Below are positions 8,729-16,816 of a DNA stretch of 45,200 nucleotides, one piece after another. A program made the position numbers and the translations under genes. The DNA comes from Lamprobacter modestohalophilus (GTDB taxonomy: Bacteria; Pseudomonadota; Gammaproteobacteria; Chromatiales; Chromatiaceae). The notes below the pieces were generated by a model. It was not told the origin of the DNA. It worked only from the letters and a program-made list of their open reading frames with translations, and did not search any database. Where the stretch lies: positions 1 through 45,200 of the forward strand of contig NZ_NRRY01000043.1 in the NCBI RefSeq assembly GCF_016583905.1, given 5' to 3'. Position 1 is the first letter of the stretch; each line of letters begins with the position of its first letter.

Positions 8729-10156
8729 ATGTCCATTGCGATGGCTCAGTTTCTCAAGTCTCATGGACTGGTTCGTAACCCGTTCATCGAGGAAGAGGCG
8801 CAAAACGACAAGGTCTTCGAGGATCTCGTCAACGAGGCCGGGTACACCTTTAATCACCAGGCATGGGACAAGTTTTTCGGTGACCCACCTGGCCGCGGCA
8901 CCTCGATGATCTTCGGCGTCAAGGGCAGTGGCAAGTCAGCGCTTCGCCTGGCCTTGGAAAAGAACATCGAGCACTTCAATAGCCACCACCAGGACCGCAT
9001 CCTGCTGCTGCACTATGACGACTTCAACGGCTTCCTTGAGGCGTTCAAGCGTAAGAGCGATCAGGATCGGCGCCGTGAGGTGGCAGTAACGCTGAAGGAT
9101 TTTGGCCTCGCTCAGCATCTGGACGCGATCCTGGTCTGTGGTATGGAGTCCTTGCTCAAGGAGATCAAAGTCGCTGACCTGCCGTTGGAGCGACTAGAGC
9201 AATATCAGCGTCACGATCTGATGATGCTCATGGCCTTCTATGTCAGCGGGCCCCCGGATCGCTACAACCGCATCATGGCGTCGCTGTCCAAGCGTTTGTT
9301 GCCGCGCGGGCTGATCGGGGGATTTTTCAGCAGCCTCAAGGAATCCAGTGCTGCGCTGCTCTCCTTGGGTATTTTGCCGCTGGTCCGAAGTGCCTTTTAT
9401 CGTGGCGTTGCGCGCTCGGCCGAGCGTGAGATCTTGGTCCGGGACCGCAATGCCCGGGATGTCGAGCATGCACTGCGCTCGATTCCCCAGGGGTATCTCA
9501 AGGATCAGGATGTCAAACGCACCGGTTGGCGTGATGACGATGATGTGCGTCGGCTGTTTGCGACCAAGTTTATTGATGTCGCGCTGAGCCTTGGCTACCA
9601 GCAGATCGTCGTCGTGATGGATAAGGTCGACGAGCCCTCGTTGATCAATGGTGACCGCGAGCGGATGGAGGCCTTCGTCTGGCCGCTCTGGAACAATCGT
9701 ATCCTGCAGCTGCATCCGAACCTGAGCTTCAAGATGTTGCTACCGCGACAGCTCTATGAGGCGGTGCGCAAGGCCGGCTCGGAGAAGGCCAATGAAGCAC
9801 GCTTCGACAAGCAGAAGATCATCTATCCGTTCCGCTGGGGCGACAAGCAGCTGTTTGATATGATGTCAGCGCGCCTGCGAATCTGTCGGGCCGACCCGAC
9901 CGACCCCTATCCGCTCGACCAGCTGTTCGCGTCGGTGATTCCACAGCGAGAGATCCTCGGCGCCCTCGACAAGCTGCGTCAGCCGCGCTTCGTGCTCAAT
10001 TACCTCTATCGGCTCATCGCCGAGACCTGTGCTCAGGCCGATCAGGTCGATGATGAGCCGGTGCGCGTTTCGCACGAGGTCTTTTATCAGATCACCGCCA
10101 CCATCGGCGAAGACATCAAGCAGTATTACCAGACCCTGGGTGAGAGTCCGGAGTAG
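8729..10156 (+). CDS. P-loop NTPase of unknown role (KAP / Sll1717-like)
   Basis: A 475-residue protein beginning MSIAMAQFLKSHGL; MAQFLK at 8741 is an alternative start. Walker A is GVKGSGKS at residues 63-70. A hydrophobic strand ending in acidic residues, QIVVVMDKVDEP (about 292-303), is the likely Walker B, here with the extended DKVDEP form seen in some STAND/KAP-like ATPases. Residues about 195-225 are mildly hydrophobic (LIGGFFSSL then AALLSLGILPLV) and could touch a membrane. The second half is rich in Arg and Trp without a motif I recognise. No nuclease, kinase or protease partner is adjacent. AAGG precedes the start at normal spacing. Family placement is a low-confidence inference; ATP binding is clear. 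Confidence 0.75.
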   Translation: MSIAMAQFLKSHGLVRNPFIEEEAQNDKVFEDLVNEAGYTFNHQAWDKFFGDPPGRGTSMIFGVKGSGKSALRLALEKNIEHFNSHHQDRILLLHYDDFNGFLEAFKRKSDQDRRREVAVTLKDFGLAQHLDAILVCGMESLLKEIKVADLPLERLEQYQRHDLMMLMAFYVSGPPDRYNRIMASLSKRLLPRGLIGGFFSSLKESSAALLSLGILPLVRSAFYRGVARSAEREILVRDRNARDVEHALRSIPQGYLKDQDVKRTGWRDDDDVRRLFATKFIDVALSLGYQQIVVVMDKVDEPSLINGDRERMEAFVWPLWNNRILQLHPNLSFKMLLPRQLYEAVRKAGSEKANEARFDKQKIIYPFRWGDKQLFDMMSARLRICRADPTDPYPLDQLFASVIPQREILGALDKLRQPRFVLNYLYRLIAETCAQADQVDDEPVRVSHEVFYQITATIGEDIKQYYQTLGESPE

Positions 10157-10162
10157 CAGGGA

Positions 10163-11719
10163 TCAATGCACGCGTGACACCGGCATCATGTCGATGTCGC
10201 AAGCGCCGCCGACAGTGACCGACTGTTCGCGGCCGCTGCCGCTGCAGGAGGCTCCGCGATCGTTGATGCGGCAATTGAGCGCAAGCGGCTTGCCGGCGGT
10301 GAGCCAGCTTGGCGTGCGGCGATAGCGGCCGACGTTTGAGAAGCGGCAGCCACTGGAGACGCCATAAGGCGTGCAGCCGCCGCCACCACCAAGGCTGACC
10401 TTACGGCCGTCGACGATGAAGCCCGGATAATTATCCTCGATGCGGACCGCGTCGAGAGGCCCTTCTTGGTCGAAGCGGAATTCTTTGAAGCGATAGCCAC
10501 TGCCGACCCGGTCGCCAACCTTGATCCGCGCATTTGCGATCAACACATGATCGGCACCGTTCTCGGCCACCGCCCCTGACATATATTCGACGCGATCATG
10601 CTGCGGAAAGCATTTGCCCATCGCTGGCGGATGGTAGTAGTGGCGAAGCTCGGTCAGTTCGTTCAGATTGGTGCCGGGAAACACGGTTGCTAGCGCTGGT
10701 GTGCCACCGTAGAGGATGGTCTCGGCGTCGCCGACACTCTGGCTGTAGATGCCTTGGTAGAGATCATAATCACCCTGTTTGGCCAGATCGGTGCGCAGGT
10801 AGCAAGAGGTGAGACCCGAGATCTGGGTCAGGTAGGCATCCCAGATGTTGTATTGACCGACATCCGAGGCGATGCCTTGAAAATCGCCCGGGAATGAGCA
10901 GCCCTGTCGCTTCAGGCACTGTCCGACTCCGCGATTACGGATCGAGAGCACGACGACGTTGCGCTCGCAGGCTCCATAGGCAGTGCAGCCGCGGTCGAGA
11001 TGCCCTTCAAAGATCGCGGTGCGCATGGCGTAGTCGAGGTGCTTGGCGCGGGCGAGGGTGGTGGCGTCCCAGCGTCCGTCGTGTTTGGCGATGAAGCGGT
11101 CCCAGGCGCGTTCGAGCCGGGCGCGGCGGCCGATGGCGTCTTGGTCGACCGCAGCGCATTCCGGTGAGTTGTGAAAGACGCGGACGATCTTGTCCAGCTC
11201 GGTCTTGCCTTCGCGCTCGGCGGCCGCTGGATCACCCTTGCCGGACGGATCGAAGAAGGGCGGCTTCTTGAGGACGTAGAGATCGCGCACGTTGAGCACG
11301 TGACGGACGCTGCTGTCGCAATGATGGTTCTTGACCTTCAGCGCCTCGCGCTCGGCGAAAGTCCGCTCGAACTTGCGCGTGGCGGCCTGGCCTTTGTCCT
11401 TGGACGGATTCACGACCACCTCGAAGCCGACGTAAGGGGTGCCCTTGGCATCGGTGAGTGCGCGTCCGTTGCGGATCACCAAGCAGGGAATCACCGAGGT
11501 GCCCTGCGGCAAGCTGCCAGCACGGCTACCTGGGCCGTTGGCGCCGATGTTGTAATACGGGGTCTCCAAGGGTCCATTGAACTTGTAGATCGTCATCACC
11601 GGTGTCGCAGGCACGGCGGCACCGGCCAACATCGGTAAACCAAGGAGCGCGGTGGCGAGTAGCCCGGTAAGACCGGCGCGGACGCCTGATTGAGCGAAGG
11701 CAGTAATCATCGGCATCAT
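10163..11719 (-). CDS. Secreted cysteine-rich protein of unknown function
   Basis: The 518-residue product has a signal peptide: a hydrophobic run GLTGLLATALLGLPMLAGA ends near residue 34, before AVPATP. The mature part holds 14 cysteines, an even number, several in pairs separated by 4 to 11 residues (RGCTAYGACERN, QCLKRQGCSF, GGCTPYGVSSGCRF, NCRINDRGASC). That suggests a disulfide-stabilised periplasmic or exported protein. A GGGGG run lies near the C-terminus. I recognise no catalytic motif and no family. The start codon overlaps the stop of the upstream lipoprotein gene (ATGA at 11716-11719), so the two are probably translated together. It converges on the P-loop ATPase gene with only 6 bp between the stops. 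Confidence 0.72.
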   Translation of the reverse strand: MMPMITAFAQSGVRAGLTGLLATALLGLPMLAGAAVPATPVMTIYKFNGPLETPYYNIGANGPGSRAGSLPQGTSVIPCLVIRNGRALTDAKGTPYVGFEVVVNPSKDKGQAATRKFERTFAEREALKVKNHHCDSSVRHVLNVRDLYVLKKPPFFDPSGKGDPAAAEREGKTELDKIVRVFHNSPECAAVDQDAIGRRARLERAWDRFIAKHDGRWDATTLARAKHLDYAMRTAIFEGHLDRGCTAYGACERNVVVLSIRNRGVGQCLKRQGCSFPGDFQGIASDVGQYNIWDAYLTQISGLTSCYLRTDLAKQGDYDLYQGIYSQSVGDAETILYGGTPALATVFPGTNLNELTELRHYYHPPAMGKCFPQHDRVEYMSGAVAENGADHVLIANARIKVGDRVGSGYRFKEFRFDQEGPLDAVRIEDNYPGFIVDGRKVSLGGGGGCTPYGVSSGCRFSNVGRYRRTPSWLTAGKPLALNCRINDRGASCSGSGREQSVTVGGACDIDMMPVSRVH

Positions 11720-11910
11720 CGGGTGCTGTGCGTGATTGAGGAGGAAATGGTGCCATAGATCCTGGCGTCGCTCTGTTCCGATATGGCCTGTTCGGGTTCG
11801 GCTGCCTGCAGAAAGGTCGGGTTTGAGGGCGTTAATGCACAGGAGCCTAGCAACGGCATTAAGGCAGCTAGGGCAATCAGGCAGGCGGAGGCGGAGCGGT
11901 TGCGGGACAT
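11716..11910 (-). CDS. Small lipoprotein, coupled to the secreted Cys-rich protein
   Basis: A 64-residue frame starting at 11910 with a clear lipoprotein signal: MSRNRS, a hydrophobic core ACLIALAALMPL, then lipobox LGSC with the lipidated Cys at residue 24. The mature part is only about 40 residues, Ser/Thr/Gln-rich, with no recognisable domain. Its TGA overlaps the ATG of the following 518-residue secreted-protein gene, a strong sign of coupling. It is divergent from the monooxygenase gene at 11996. The ribosome binding site is weak, so expression and exact start are uncertain. Inference: an outer-membrane-anchored partner or anchor for the secreted protein. Confidence 0.6.
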   Translation of the reverse strand: MSRNRSASACLIALAALMPLLGSCALTPSNPTFLQAAEPEQAISEQSDARIYGTISSSITHSTR

Positions 11911-11995
11911 CAGCGCTGTGGATCTCGGCAGTGTACGATCTGGAGCCAAGTATGTACTGAGTGGCTCAATGTTTTCCAATCGAGGAGAGGCAGTG

Positions 11996-12343
11996 ATGTT
12001 TTGCGTGATGAACCGAGTGCCTGTGGCGCCTGAATGGCGGCACGCTTTCGAAGAGCGCTTTAGGCGACGTGCAGGGCAGGTGGAACTGCAGGCGGGCTTC
12101 GTGCGAATGGCGGTGCTACGGCCCATGAGCGAGGATACGCCCTACGTGGTGGAGACCCTGTGGCAGGACCGGGCAGCCTTCGAGGCCTGGGTCGGCTCGG
12201 AAGACTTCAGGCAGGCGCACGCTAATCCGCTGCCGAAGGAGGCCTACAACGGGGAGGGGAAGATGGAGTCGTTTGAGCTGGTCGCGAGTGCAGAGACGAG
12301 TATCAGCGTCAAGACGAGCATCAGCATAGAGACGAGTTTCTAA
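11996..12343 (+). CDS. Antibiotic-biosynthesis-monooxygenase (ABM) domain protein
   Basis: A 115-residue protein of the dimeric alpha+beta barrel ABM fold, which includes quinol and heme-degrading monooxygenases. Seen: the first strand MFCVMNRVPVAPEW, the helix HAFEERFRRRAGQVELQAGF, the strand FVRMAVLRP, and YVVETLWQDRAAFEAWVGSEDFRQAH with the Trp/Phe pattern of the family. GAGGAGAGG lies just upstream; GTG at 11993 is an alternative start. The catalytic role is not assignable from sequence. The C-terminal 16 residues (ETSISVKTSISIETSF) look appended: they are encoded by about three imperfect copies of a 15-base unit, and the TAA stop is supplied by dispersed repeat copy B. The native end may have been altered. 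Confidence 0.78.
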   Translation: MFCVMNRVPVAPEWRHAFEERFRRRAGQVELQAGFVRMAVLRPMSEDTPYVVETLWQDRAAFEAWVGSEDFRQAHANPLPKEAYNGEGKMESFELVASAETSISVKTSISIETSF

Positions 12344-12394
12344 CGGAGGTAGCACATCTCCACCCCGGACGATGCGGCGCGTGTTTCACGGTGA
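12340..12394 (-). repeat. Dispersed 55-bp repeat, copy B
   Basis: Minus-strand copy of the 55-bp repeat; 43 of 55 positions match copy A, without gaps. Its last bases (CGTTAG on the minus strand) contain, on the plus strand, the TAA stop of the ABM gene (12341-12343). The repeat therefore overlaps and probably defines the gene's end. The following 170 bases hold a 41-codon ATG frame (12426-12551) with AGGAGG in front of it, but nothing recognisable. Confidence 0.8.
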
Positions 12395-12564
12395 AGAGGC
12401 TTCGCCGCAGGAGGTTCGACTCAGGATGGGCTTTTTGTCCAGGCTTGCCCTATCTGGACGCCAGATGCCTGCGAATAAGGGCATCTGCCGCCTAAATTGG
12501 TATTGGCAAAGCGATAAGTCTCGGGTGACTTGCAATAAGCCATCAGGGTAGCGCCTTGACGAAG

Positions 12565-12594
12565 CGAGGTTCCAACCTGACGGCTGGAACCTCG
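12565..12594. terminator. Hairpin downstream of rpoH
   Basis: CGAGGTTCCA (12565-12574) pairs perfectly with TGGAACCTCG (12585-12594) around a 10-base loop. It lies 43 bp past the rpoH stop in the transcribed direction. No T-run follows, so a role in termination or mRNA stability is inferred. Confidence 0.5.
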
Positions 12595-12637
12595 GTCTAT
12601 CCGCCGGGCGCTGTCCATGCTGACAGCGAATGTGCGG

Positions 12638-13486
12638 TTAGAGTTCGAGCTGAACGCGGAGCTTGGTCATCGCATTCTTTTCGATTTGTCGGATGCGCTC
12701 GGCCGACACGTTGAACTGCTGGGCCAACTCATGCAGCGTCTGCTTTCGCTCGCTCAGCCAGCGTTCGCGTAAGATGACCTTGCTGCGCTCATCGAGCTGC
12801 TCGAGCGCAGCGAACAGTCGCTCACGCTGCCAGCCGTCGTTGTCCTCACGCTCAAGGGCAGCTGCGGGCTCCATTCGGATATCGGGCAGATAGGTTGATG
12901 GTGCTGAGGGCGAGTCGTCGTCATCATCGTCATGGCCATCGAATGACATGTCGTGACTCGAGAGCCGCGACTCCATCTCGAGAACGGTCTCGGGCTTGAC
13001 GCCGAGGTCGGCGGCGACGTCATCCACCTCCTGCTTGGTGAACCAGCCGAGACGCTTCTTCGAGCTACGTAGGTTGAAGAAGAGTTTACGCTGCGCTTTG
13101 GTGGTCGCGACCTTCACAATGCGCCAATTGCGCAGGATGTACTCGTGGATCTCGGCGCGAATCCAGTGCACGGCGAAGGAGACCAGTCGAACGCCAACGT
13201 CAGCGTCGAACCGACGCACCGCCTTCATCAGGCCGACGGTTCCTTCTTGGATGAGGTCTGGCAGCGGAAGGCCGTAGCCGAGGTAGCCGCGTGCGATTCG
13301 GATCACGAAACGCAGGTGTGACAGCACTAAACGCCGCGCTGCCATCATGTCCTCGTTGTCGCGCAGTCTGATGGCGAGCGAGCGCTCCTCCTCGGCGGTT
13401 AGGACAGGAATCTGGTAGGCGCTCGAGATGTAACTATCGATGGTGCCAGTCGATAACGTTCCAATGGCCGCGATGTCGTTGGTCAT
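12638..13486 (-). CDS. rpoH: RNA polymerase heat-shock sigma factor sigma-32, RpoH
   Basis: Directs RNA polymerase to heat-shock promoters (chaperones, proteases). The 282-residue protein has sigma-70 regions 2 to 4. Region 2.1-2.2 includes LSHLRFVIRIARGYLGYGLPLPDLIQEG, and region 2.3-2.4 runs through FAVHWIRAEIHEYILRNWRIVK. The diagnostic RpoH box QRKLFFNLR follows directly, which separates it from other group-3 sigmas. Region 4.2 near the end is SERKQTLHELAQQFNVSAERIRQIE. An Asp-rich insert (DGHDDDDDD, about residues 190-200) is longer than in E. coli. The start MTNDIAAIG at 13486 leaves a leader of about 26 nt from the predicted promoter. It follows ftsX in the same direction but with its own promoter. 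Confidence 0.96.
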   Translation of the reverse strand: MTNDIAAIGTLSTGTIDSYISSAYQIPVLTAEEERSLAIRLRDNEDMMAARRLVLSHLRFVIRIARGYLGYGLPLPDLIQEGTVGLMKAVRRFDADVGVRLVSFAVHWIRAEIHEYILRNWRIVKVATTKAQRKLFFNLRSSKKRLGWFTKQEVDDVAADLGVKPETVLEMESRLSSHDMSFDGHDDDDDDSPSAPSTYLPDIRMEPAAALEREDNDGWQRERLFAALEQLDERSKVILRERWLSERKQTLHELAQQFNVSAERIRQIEKNAMTKLRVQLEL

Positions 13487-13518
13487 GATGGAATACCCTA
13501 GTGTTTTGCTCGGGAATA

Positions 13519-13547
13519 ATGCTAGCAGTCTTGCCGACGTTTGACAA
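13519..13547 (-). promoter_or_regulatory. Predicted sigma70-type promoter of rpoH
   Basis: On the minus strand TTGTCA (13547-13542), a 17-bp spacer and TAGCAT (13524-13519). Matches to consensus are 5/6 and 4/6. It points at rpoH and would give a short 5' leader of about 26 nt. Confidence 0.5.
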
Positions 13548-13815
13548 TAGTCGTGACAGGGTTTTCGAGCAGGCTTTGAACGGAAAGTTCCTGTGGCAAA
13601 GGCTAGACAGTACCGGAGATGGCCCCACTGATCCACCGAAATGCTGTCACTGCGTTTGATGCGATGTGCGCGAACAAGTTCGCCGGGATGCCTGATGATG
13701 CGCGCGGCCTAGCGATGCGCAGCCTGGCGATGCGAGGCCGGGGCTTGTTGAGGTACCGTCGACGCTTCAGCTTGATGCAGGGGCTAGCGCCGGCTCGGCC
13801 AGAGCGCGCTTGTAC
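13548..13815. other. ftsX-rpoH spacer without a gene
   Basis: With the promoter and leader, this spacer makes a gap of about 330 bp between rpoH and ftsX. I see no convincing coding frame. Two imperfect 15-bp tandem units (13708-13722 and 13723-13737, each containing GCGATGCG) are the only visible structure. Confidence 0.5.
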
Positions 13816-14799
13816 TCAACGGTCGTCGCAGAGATCTAGGTGTCGGCCGACGGCGATCCAGCTGCCAGCGATGCCGAGCAGGCTACTGCCGAGGAGCAGC
13901 GCACCGATCCCGGCGGGGCCTAACCCGTGGATATCAAAGGTTCTGTGGTAGAGCGCCTCGAGCGGTGCGGCCTGGGCCGCCAGCAGCCAGACCATCAGCG
14001 TCACCAGCACAGCGGCGAGGGCGCCTCCAAACAACCCATACCAGGCGCCAATGTAGAGAAACCGTCGACGGGCAAAGCGAGCGGTGGCTCCGACCAGGCC
14101 CATGATGCGAATCTCATCGCGGCGGCTCTCGATCTCGAGCCGGATGCTGTTGCCGATGACCAGCAGTACACCGAGCCCGAGCAGCAGCGCGAGCAGGCTG
14201 ACCCCGGCTCGCAGCAAGGCGAGGATGGCCTGAAAACGCTGCGCCCAACGCGCGTCCTCGCGCAGAAAGTCGACCTCGGGTAGCTGTTCGATGCGATCGA
14301 TGAAGGGTTCGAGCTGCGCCGGTTTCAAGGCTGCGGGGTACAACTGCAGTTCGAGCACCACGGGTAGCGGGTTCTCGGTGAGCTGATCCAGCGCGCTGCT
14401 CAGGCCGCTGTAGTCGCGAAACTCGCTGAGCCCTTCAGCGCGTGAGATCAGCGCGACCGTCTCGACCTCTGGGAGTTGTGCTAGGCGCTGGCGCAGCTGA
14501 GCCCCCTGCGCCTCATCGACCCTGGACCCGAGGAAGACCGAGACGGTGGCGCTGCGCTGCCAGTCGCCGCCGAGACGCTTCACATTGTCGAGGGCGACGA
14601 CGAGCGCGGCCGGCAATGCCAAGGCGATCGCGACCGCAGCCACGGTCATGAGCGTGTTCAGTGGTTGTTGGAGCATCCGGCGCAGCGTCGTGACGGCGAT
14701 CTCGCGATGCTGCTCGCCCCAGGCCGAGAGACGGCGGCGGTCCAAGACGCCAGTCCCAGTTGAGCGGTTGGTTGAAGATCGGGTTCGACGTTGAGCCAT
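13816..14799 (-). CDS. ftsX: Cell-division ABC transporter-like membrane subunit FtsX
   Basis: With FtsE forms the membrane complex that links division-ring ATPase activity to activation of septal peptidoglycan hydrolases (EnvC/amidases in gammaproteobacteria). The 327-residue protein has a basic cytoplasmic N-terminus (about 40 residues), TM1 at about 47-69 and the large extracytoplasmic domain (about 70-195). Three further helices follow, near 197-219, 245-268 and 297-318. The conserved FtsX stretch IGNSIRLEIESRRDEIRIMGLVGAT lies after TM2. ATG follows the ftsE stop with no intervening base (TAGATG), so translation is coupled. It is last of the ftsY-ftsE-ftsX unit. Confidence 0.94.
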   Translation of the reverse strand: MAQRRTRSSTNRSTGTGVLDRRRLSAWGEQHREIAVTTLRRMLQQPLNTLMTVAAVAIALALPAALVVALDNVKRLGGDWQRSATVSVFLGSRVDEAQGAQLRQRLAQLPEVETVALISRAEGLSEFRDYSGLSSALDQLTENPLPVVLELQLYPAALKPAQLEPFIDRIEQLPEVDFLREDARWAQRFQAILALLRAGVSLLALLLGLGVLLVIGNSIRLEIESRRDEIRIMGLVGATARFARRRFLYIGAWYGLFGGALAAVLVTLMVWLLAAQAAPLEALYHRTFDIHGLGPAGIGALLLGSSLLGIAGSWIAVGRHLDLCDDR

Positions 14800-15468
14800 C
14801 TACCAGTTCCCGGAATCGGCGATCAGCCGGCCCTGATGCAAGCGCAGGATGCGATAGGCCATGCGGCTGATCCGCTCTTGGTCATGGGTGGCGATCATCA
14901 AGGTGACGCCAACCTCGTGGAAGCGCTCGAAGAGGTCGTAGATCTCGCTGGCGAGTTCGGGGTCGAGATTGCCGGTTGGCTCGTCGGCAAGGATGATCGG
15001 TGGCCGGCCGACGATGGCGCGCGCGATCCCGACCCGTTGCTGCTCGCCGCCGGATAGCGCAACCGGATGCGCGCGCTCGAACGCCAGCAGGCCGACCTGA
15101 TCGAGCGCCGCGCGCACGCGGCGGCCGATGTCGCGGTTCGGCATGCCGGTGATCGCCAAGGGCAAGGCGACGTTGTCATAGACAGTCCTATCGTTCAGCA
15201 GCCGGTGATCTTGAAAAATCATGCCGATCCGGCGCCGGTGGAAGGGGATGCGTCGACGCGGCAGGTCTCCGATCGAGCGTCCGTCGACGACCACCTGGCC
15301 ACGGGTCGGGCGTTCGATCAGGCCGATCAGTTTGAGCAAGGTGCTCTTACCCGCGCCCGAATGGCCGGTCAGGAACGCCATCTCGCCGGCGGCGAGCTCA
15401 AAGCTGAGGTCTTTAAGGGCCTCGCCGCGCTCCGGGTAGCGTTTATTGACGTGCTCGAAGCGGATCAC
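14800..15468 (-). CDS. ftsE: Cell-division ATP-binding protein FtsE
   Basis: Cytoplasmic ATPase partner of FtsX at the division septum. The 222-residue protein has the full ABC-ATPase set: Walker [10 protein letters not shown] at residues 35-43, Q-loop IFQDHRLL near 95, signature LSGGEQQR near 140, Walker [13 protein letters not shown] and the H-loop IATHD. Length and the [11 protein letters not shown] segment are typical of FtsE rather than of LolD-type ATPases. Its start overlaps the end of ftsY by 4 bp (ATGA), and ftsX begins directly after its stop. Confidence 0.96.
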   Translation of the reverse strand: MIRFEHVNKRYPERGEALKDLSFELAAGEMAFLTGHSGAGKSTLLKLIGLIERPTRGQVVVDGRSIGDLPRRRIPFHRRRIGMIFQDHRLLNDRTVYDNVALPLAITGMPNRDIGRRVRAALDQVGLLAFERAHPVALSGGEQQRVGIARAIVGRPPIILADEPTGNLDPELASEIYDLFERFHEVGVTLMIATHDQERISRMAYRILRLHQGRLIADSGNW

Positions 15469-16682
15469 GGACTCAGCAGCGCGTTCAGGAAGCTGTCAGC
15501 GTCGAAATGGCGAAGATCCTCGACCTGTTCGCCGACGCCGATGAAACGAAACGGCACATGGAGGCGATCGGCGATGGCAAAGATGATGCCGCCCTTCGCC
15601 GTACCGTCGAGCTTGGTCAGGGTGATCCCGGTCAGCGGCAAGGTTTCATTGAACTGCACCGCCTGCTGCAGGGCATTCTGCCCAGCTGTTGCATCGACCA
15701 CCAGCATCACCTCGTGCGGTGCCTCGGGGTCGATCTTCTTCATCACCCGGGCGATCTTCTTCAGCTCTTCCATCAGATTCGACTTGGTGTGCAGACGCCC
15801 GGCGGTGTCTGCGATCAGCACATCGATGCCGCGCGCCGTCGCCGCTTGGAGCGCATCGAAGATCACTGACGCGGGGTCGGCGCCGGTGTGCTGGGCGACA
15901 ACTGGCACCTGGTTGCGCTCGCCCCAGCTCTGAAGCTGCTCGACCGCCGCGGCACGGAAGGTATCGCCAGCGGCGAGCATGACGCTGTTGCCTTCGTCCT
16001 TGAGTTGGCGCGCCAGCTTGCCGATGGTGGTGGTCTTGCCGGCGCCGTTGACGCCGACCATCAGGATTACCTGCGGCCGCCCGGGTGTCGGCTGCCGCAC
16101 CGGCGCCTGGCTGCTGACCAGGATGCCGGCCAGCTCGCGCCGGAGCGCGGCAAGAAAGGCATCGGGCTCGAGCGCCTCTCGCCGTTTAACGCGATAGGCG
16201 AGGTCGTCGATGATGCGGCGCGTTGCGGGCACGCCGACATCGGCCGCGACCAAGAGCATCTCCAGCTCTTCGAGCAGGTCCTCGTCGATCTCGGTTCGGC
16301 CCGCGACCAGGTCGCCGATATCGGCATTCAAGACCGCACGCGTGCGTGCGAGTCCGGCCTTGAGACCGGCGAATAGGCGCCGCTGTTGGGTCGCGTCTTC
16401 TTCGCGCTTGGCTGCGGCGCGGCTGATGGCGTCGCCGAGACGACCTTGACCTGGCTCACTGCCGAAGGCCTCGTCCGGGCGTTGGCGCAGGGACCCGGGC
16501 TGCTGGTCGATCGCCGCTGTAGTGACGTCCGGCTGAGGCGCGGCCGTTGGCTCGGGCGGAGATCCGCTCGGTGCCGCCTCAGCTGCTGCGTCTGGTGCAA
16601 CGGGCTTGAGATTGTTTCCGGCGAGCTTTTCGGCCTCTTTGGCCTCTGCTTGGCGCTGTTTCTTCTTTCCGAATCCGAACAT
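15465..16682 (-). CDS. ftsY: Signal recognition particle receptor FtsY
   Basis: GTPase that receives SRP-ribosome complexes at the inner membrane for co-translational insertion of membrane proteins. Start chosen at [11 protein letters not shown] (16682), the usual gammaproteobacterial FtsY beginning; the frame extends 29 codons upstream but that part resembles no FtsY. A 70-100-residue acidic and Ala/Pro-rich A domain is followed by the N domain and G domain. GTPase motifs are [15 protein letters not shown] (G1), the insertion-box [27 protein letters not shown] (G3) and [10 protein letters not shown] (G4). The end, [20 protein letters not shown], is canonical. The gene is divergent from the M16 peptidase genes. 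Its ribosome binding site is poor. Confidence 0.95.
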   Translation of the reverse strand: MFGFGKKKQRQAEAKEAEKLAGNNLKPVAPDAAAEAAPSGSPPEPTAAPQPDVTTAAIDQQPGSLRQRPDEAFGSEPGQGRLGDAISRAAAKREEDATQQRRLFAGLKAGLARTRAVLNADIGDLVAGRTEIDEDLLEELEMLLVAADVGVPATRRIIDDLAYRVKRREALEPDAFLAALRRELAGILVSSQAPVRQPTPGRPQVILMVGVNGAGKTTTIGKLARQLKDEGNSVMLAAGDTFRAAAVEQLQSWGERNQVPVVAQHTGADPASVIFDALQAATARGIDVLIADTAGRLHTKSNLMEELKKIARVMKKIDPEAPHEVMLVVDATAGQNALQQAVQFNETLPLTGITLTKLDGTAKGGIIFAIADRLHVPFRFIGVGEQVEDLRHFDADSFLNALLSP

Positions 16683-16816
16683 GGGTTCTGTAACGACTTC
16701 TTGGCTAGAACGTGTGGATCTGAAGGCGCGATCGCGCCGCGAGACCGTCGGGCCGCTGCATTGTAACAACGCGCGGGTGTCGCCAACTTCCCGCCCAGAC
16801 TACGCTGATTCGATGG

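Noticed and set aside
11716-12126. Longer 136-codon version of the lipoprotein frame starting at 12126.
   Set aside because: Its upstream part runs antisense through the ABM gene; the lipoprotein signal begins at the ATG at 11910.
12426-12440. ATGGGCTTTTTGTCC is identical to the first 15 bases of fabI and lies near repeat copy B just as fabI lies near copy A, reading away from the repeat in both cases.
   Set aside because: The spacing differs (31 against 60 bp) and similarity ends abruptly on both sides. A 15-base identity is expected about once by chance in a window this size when both strands are compared.
12426-12551. A 41-codon frame with AGGAGG in front, between repeat copy B and rpoH.
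   Set aside because: No recognisable features and not supported by anything but the ribosome-binding-like sequence; kept only as a note.
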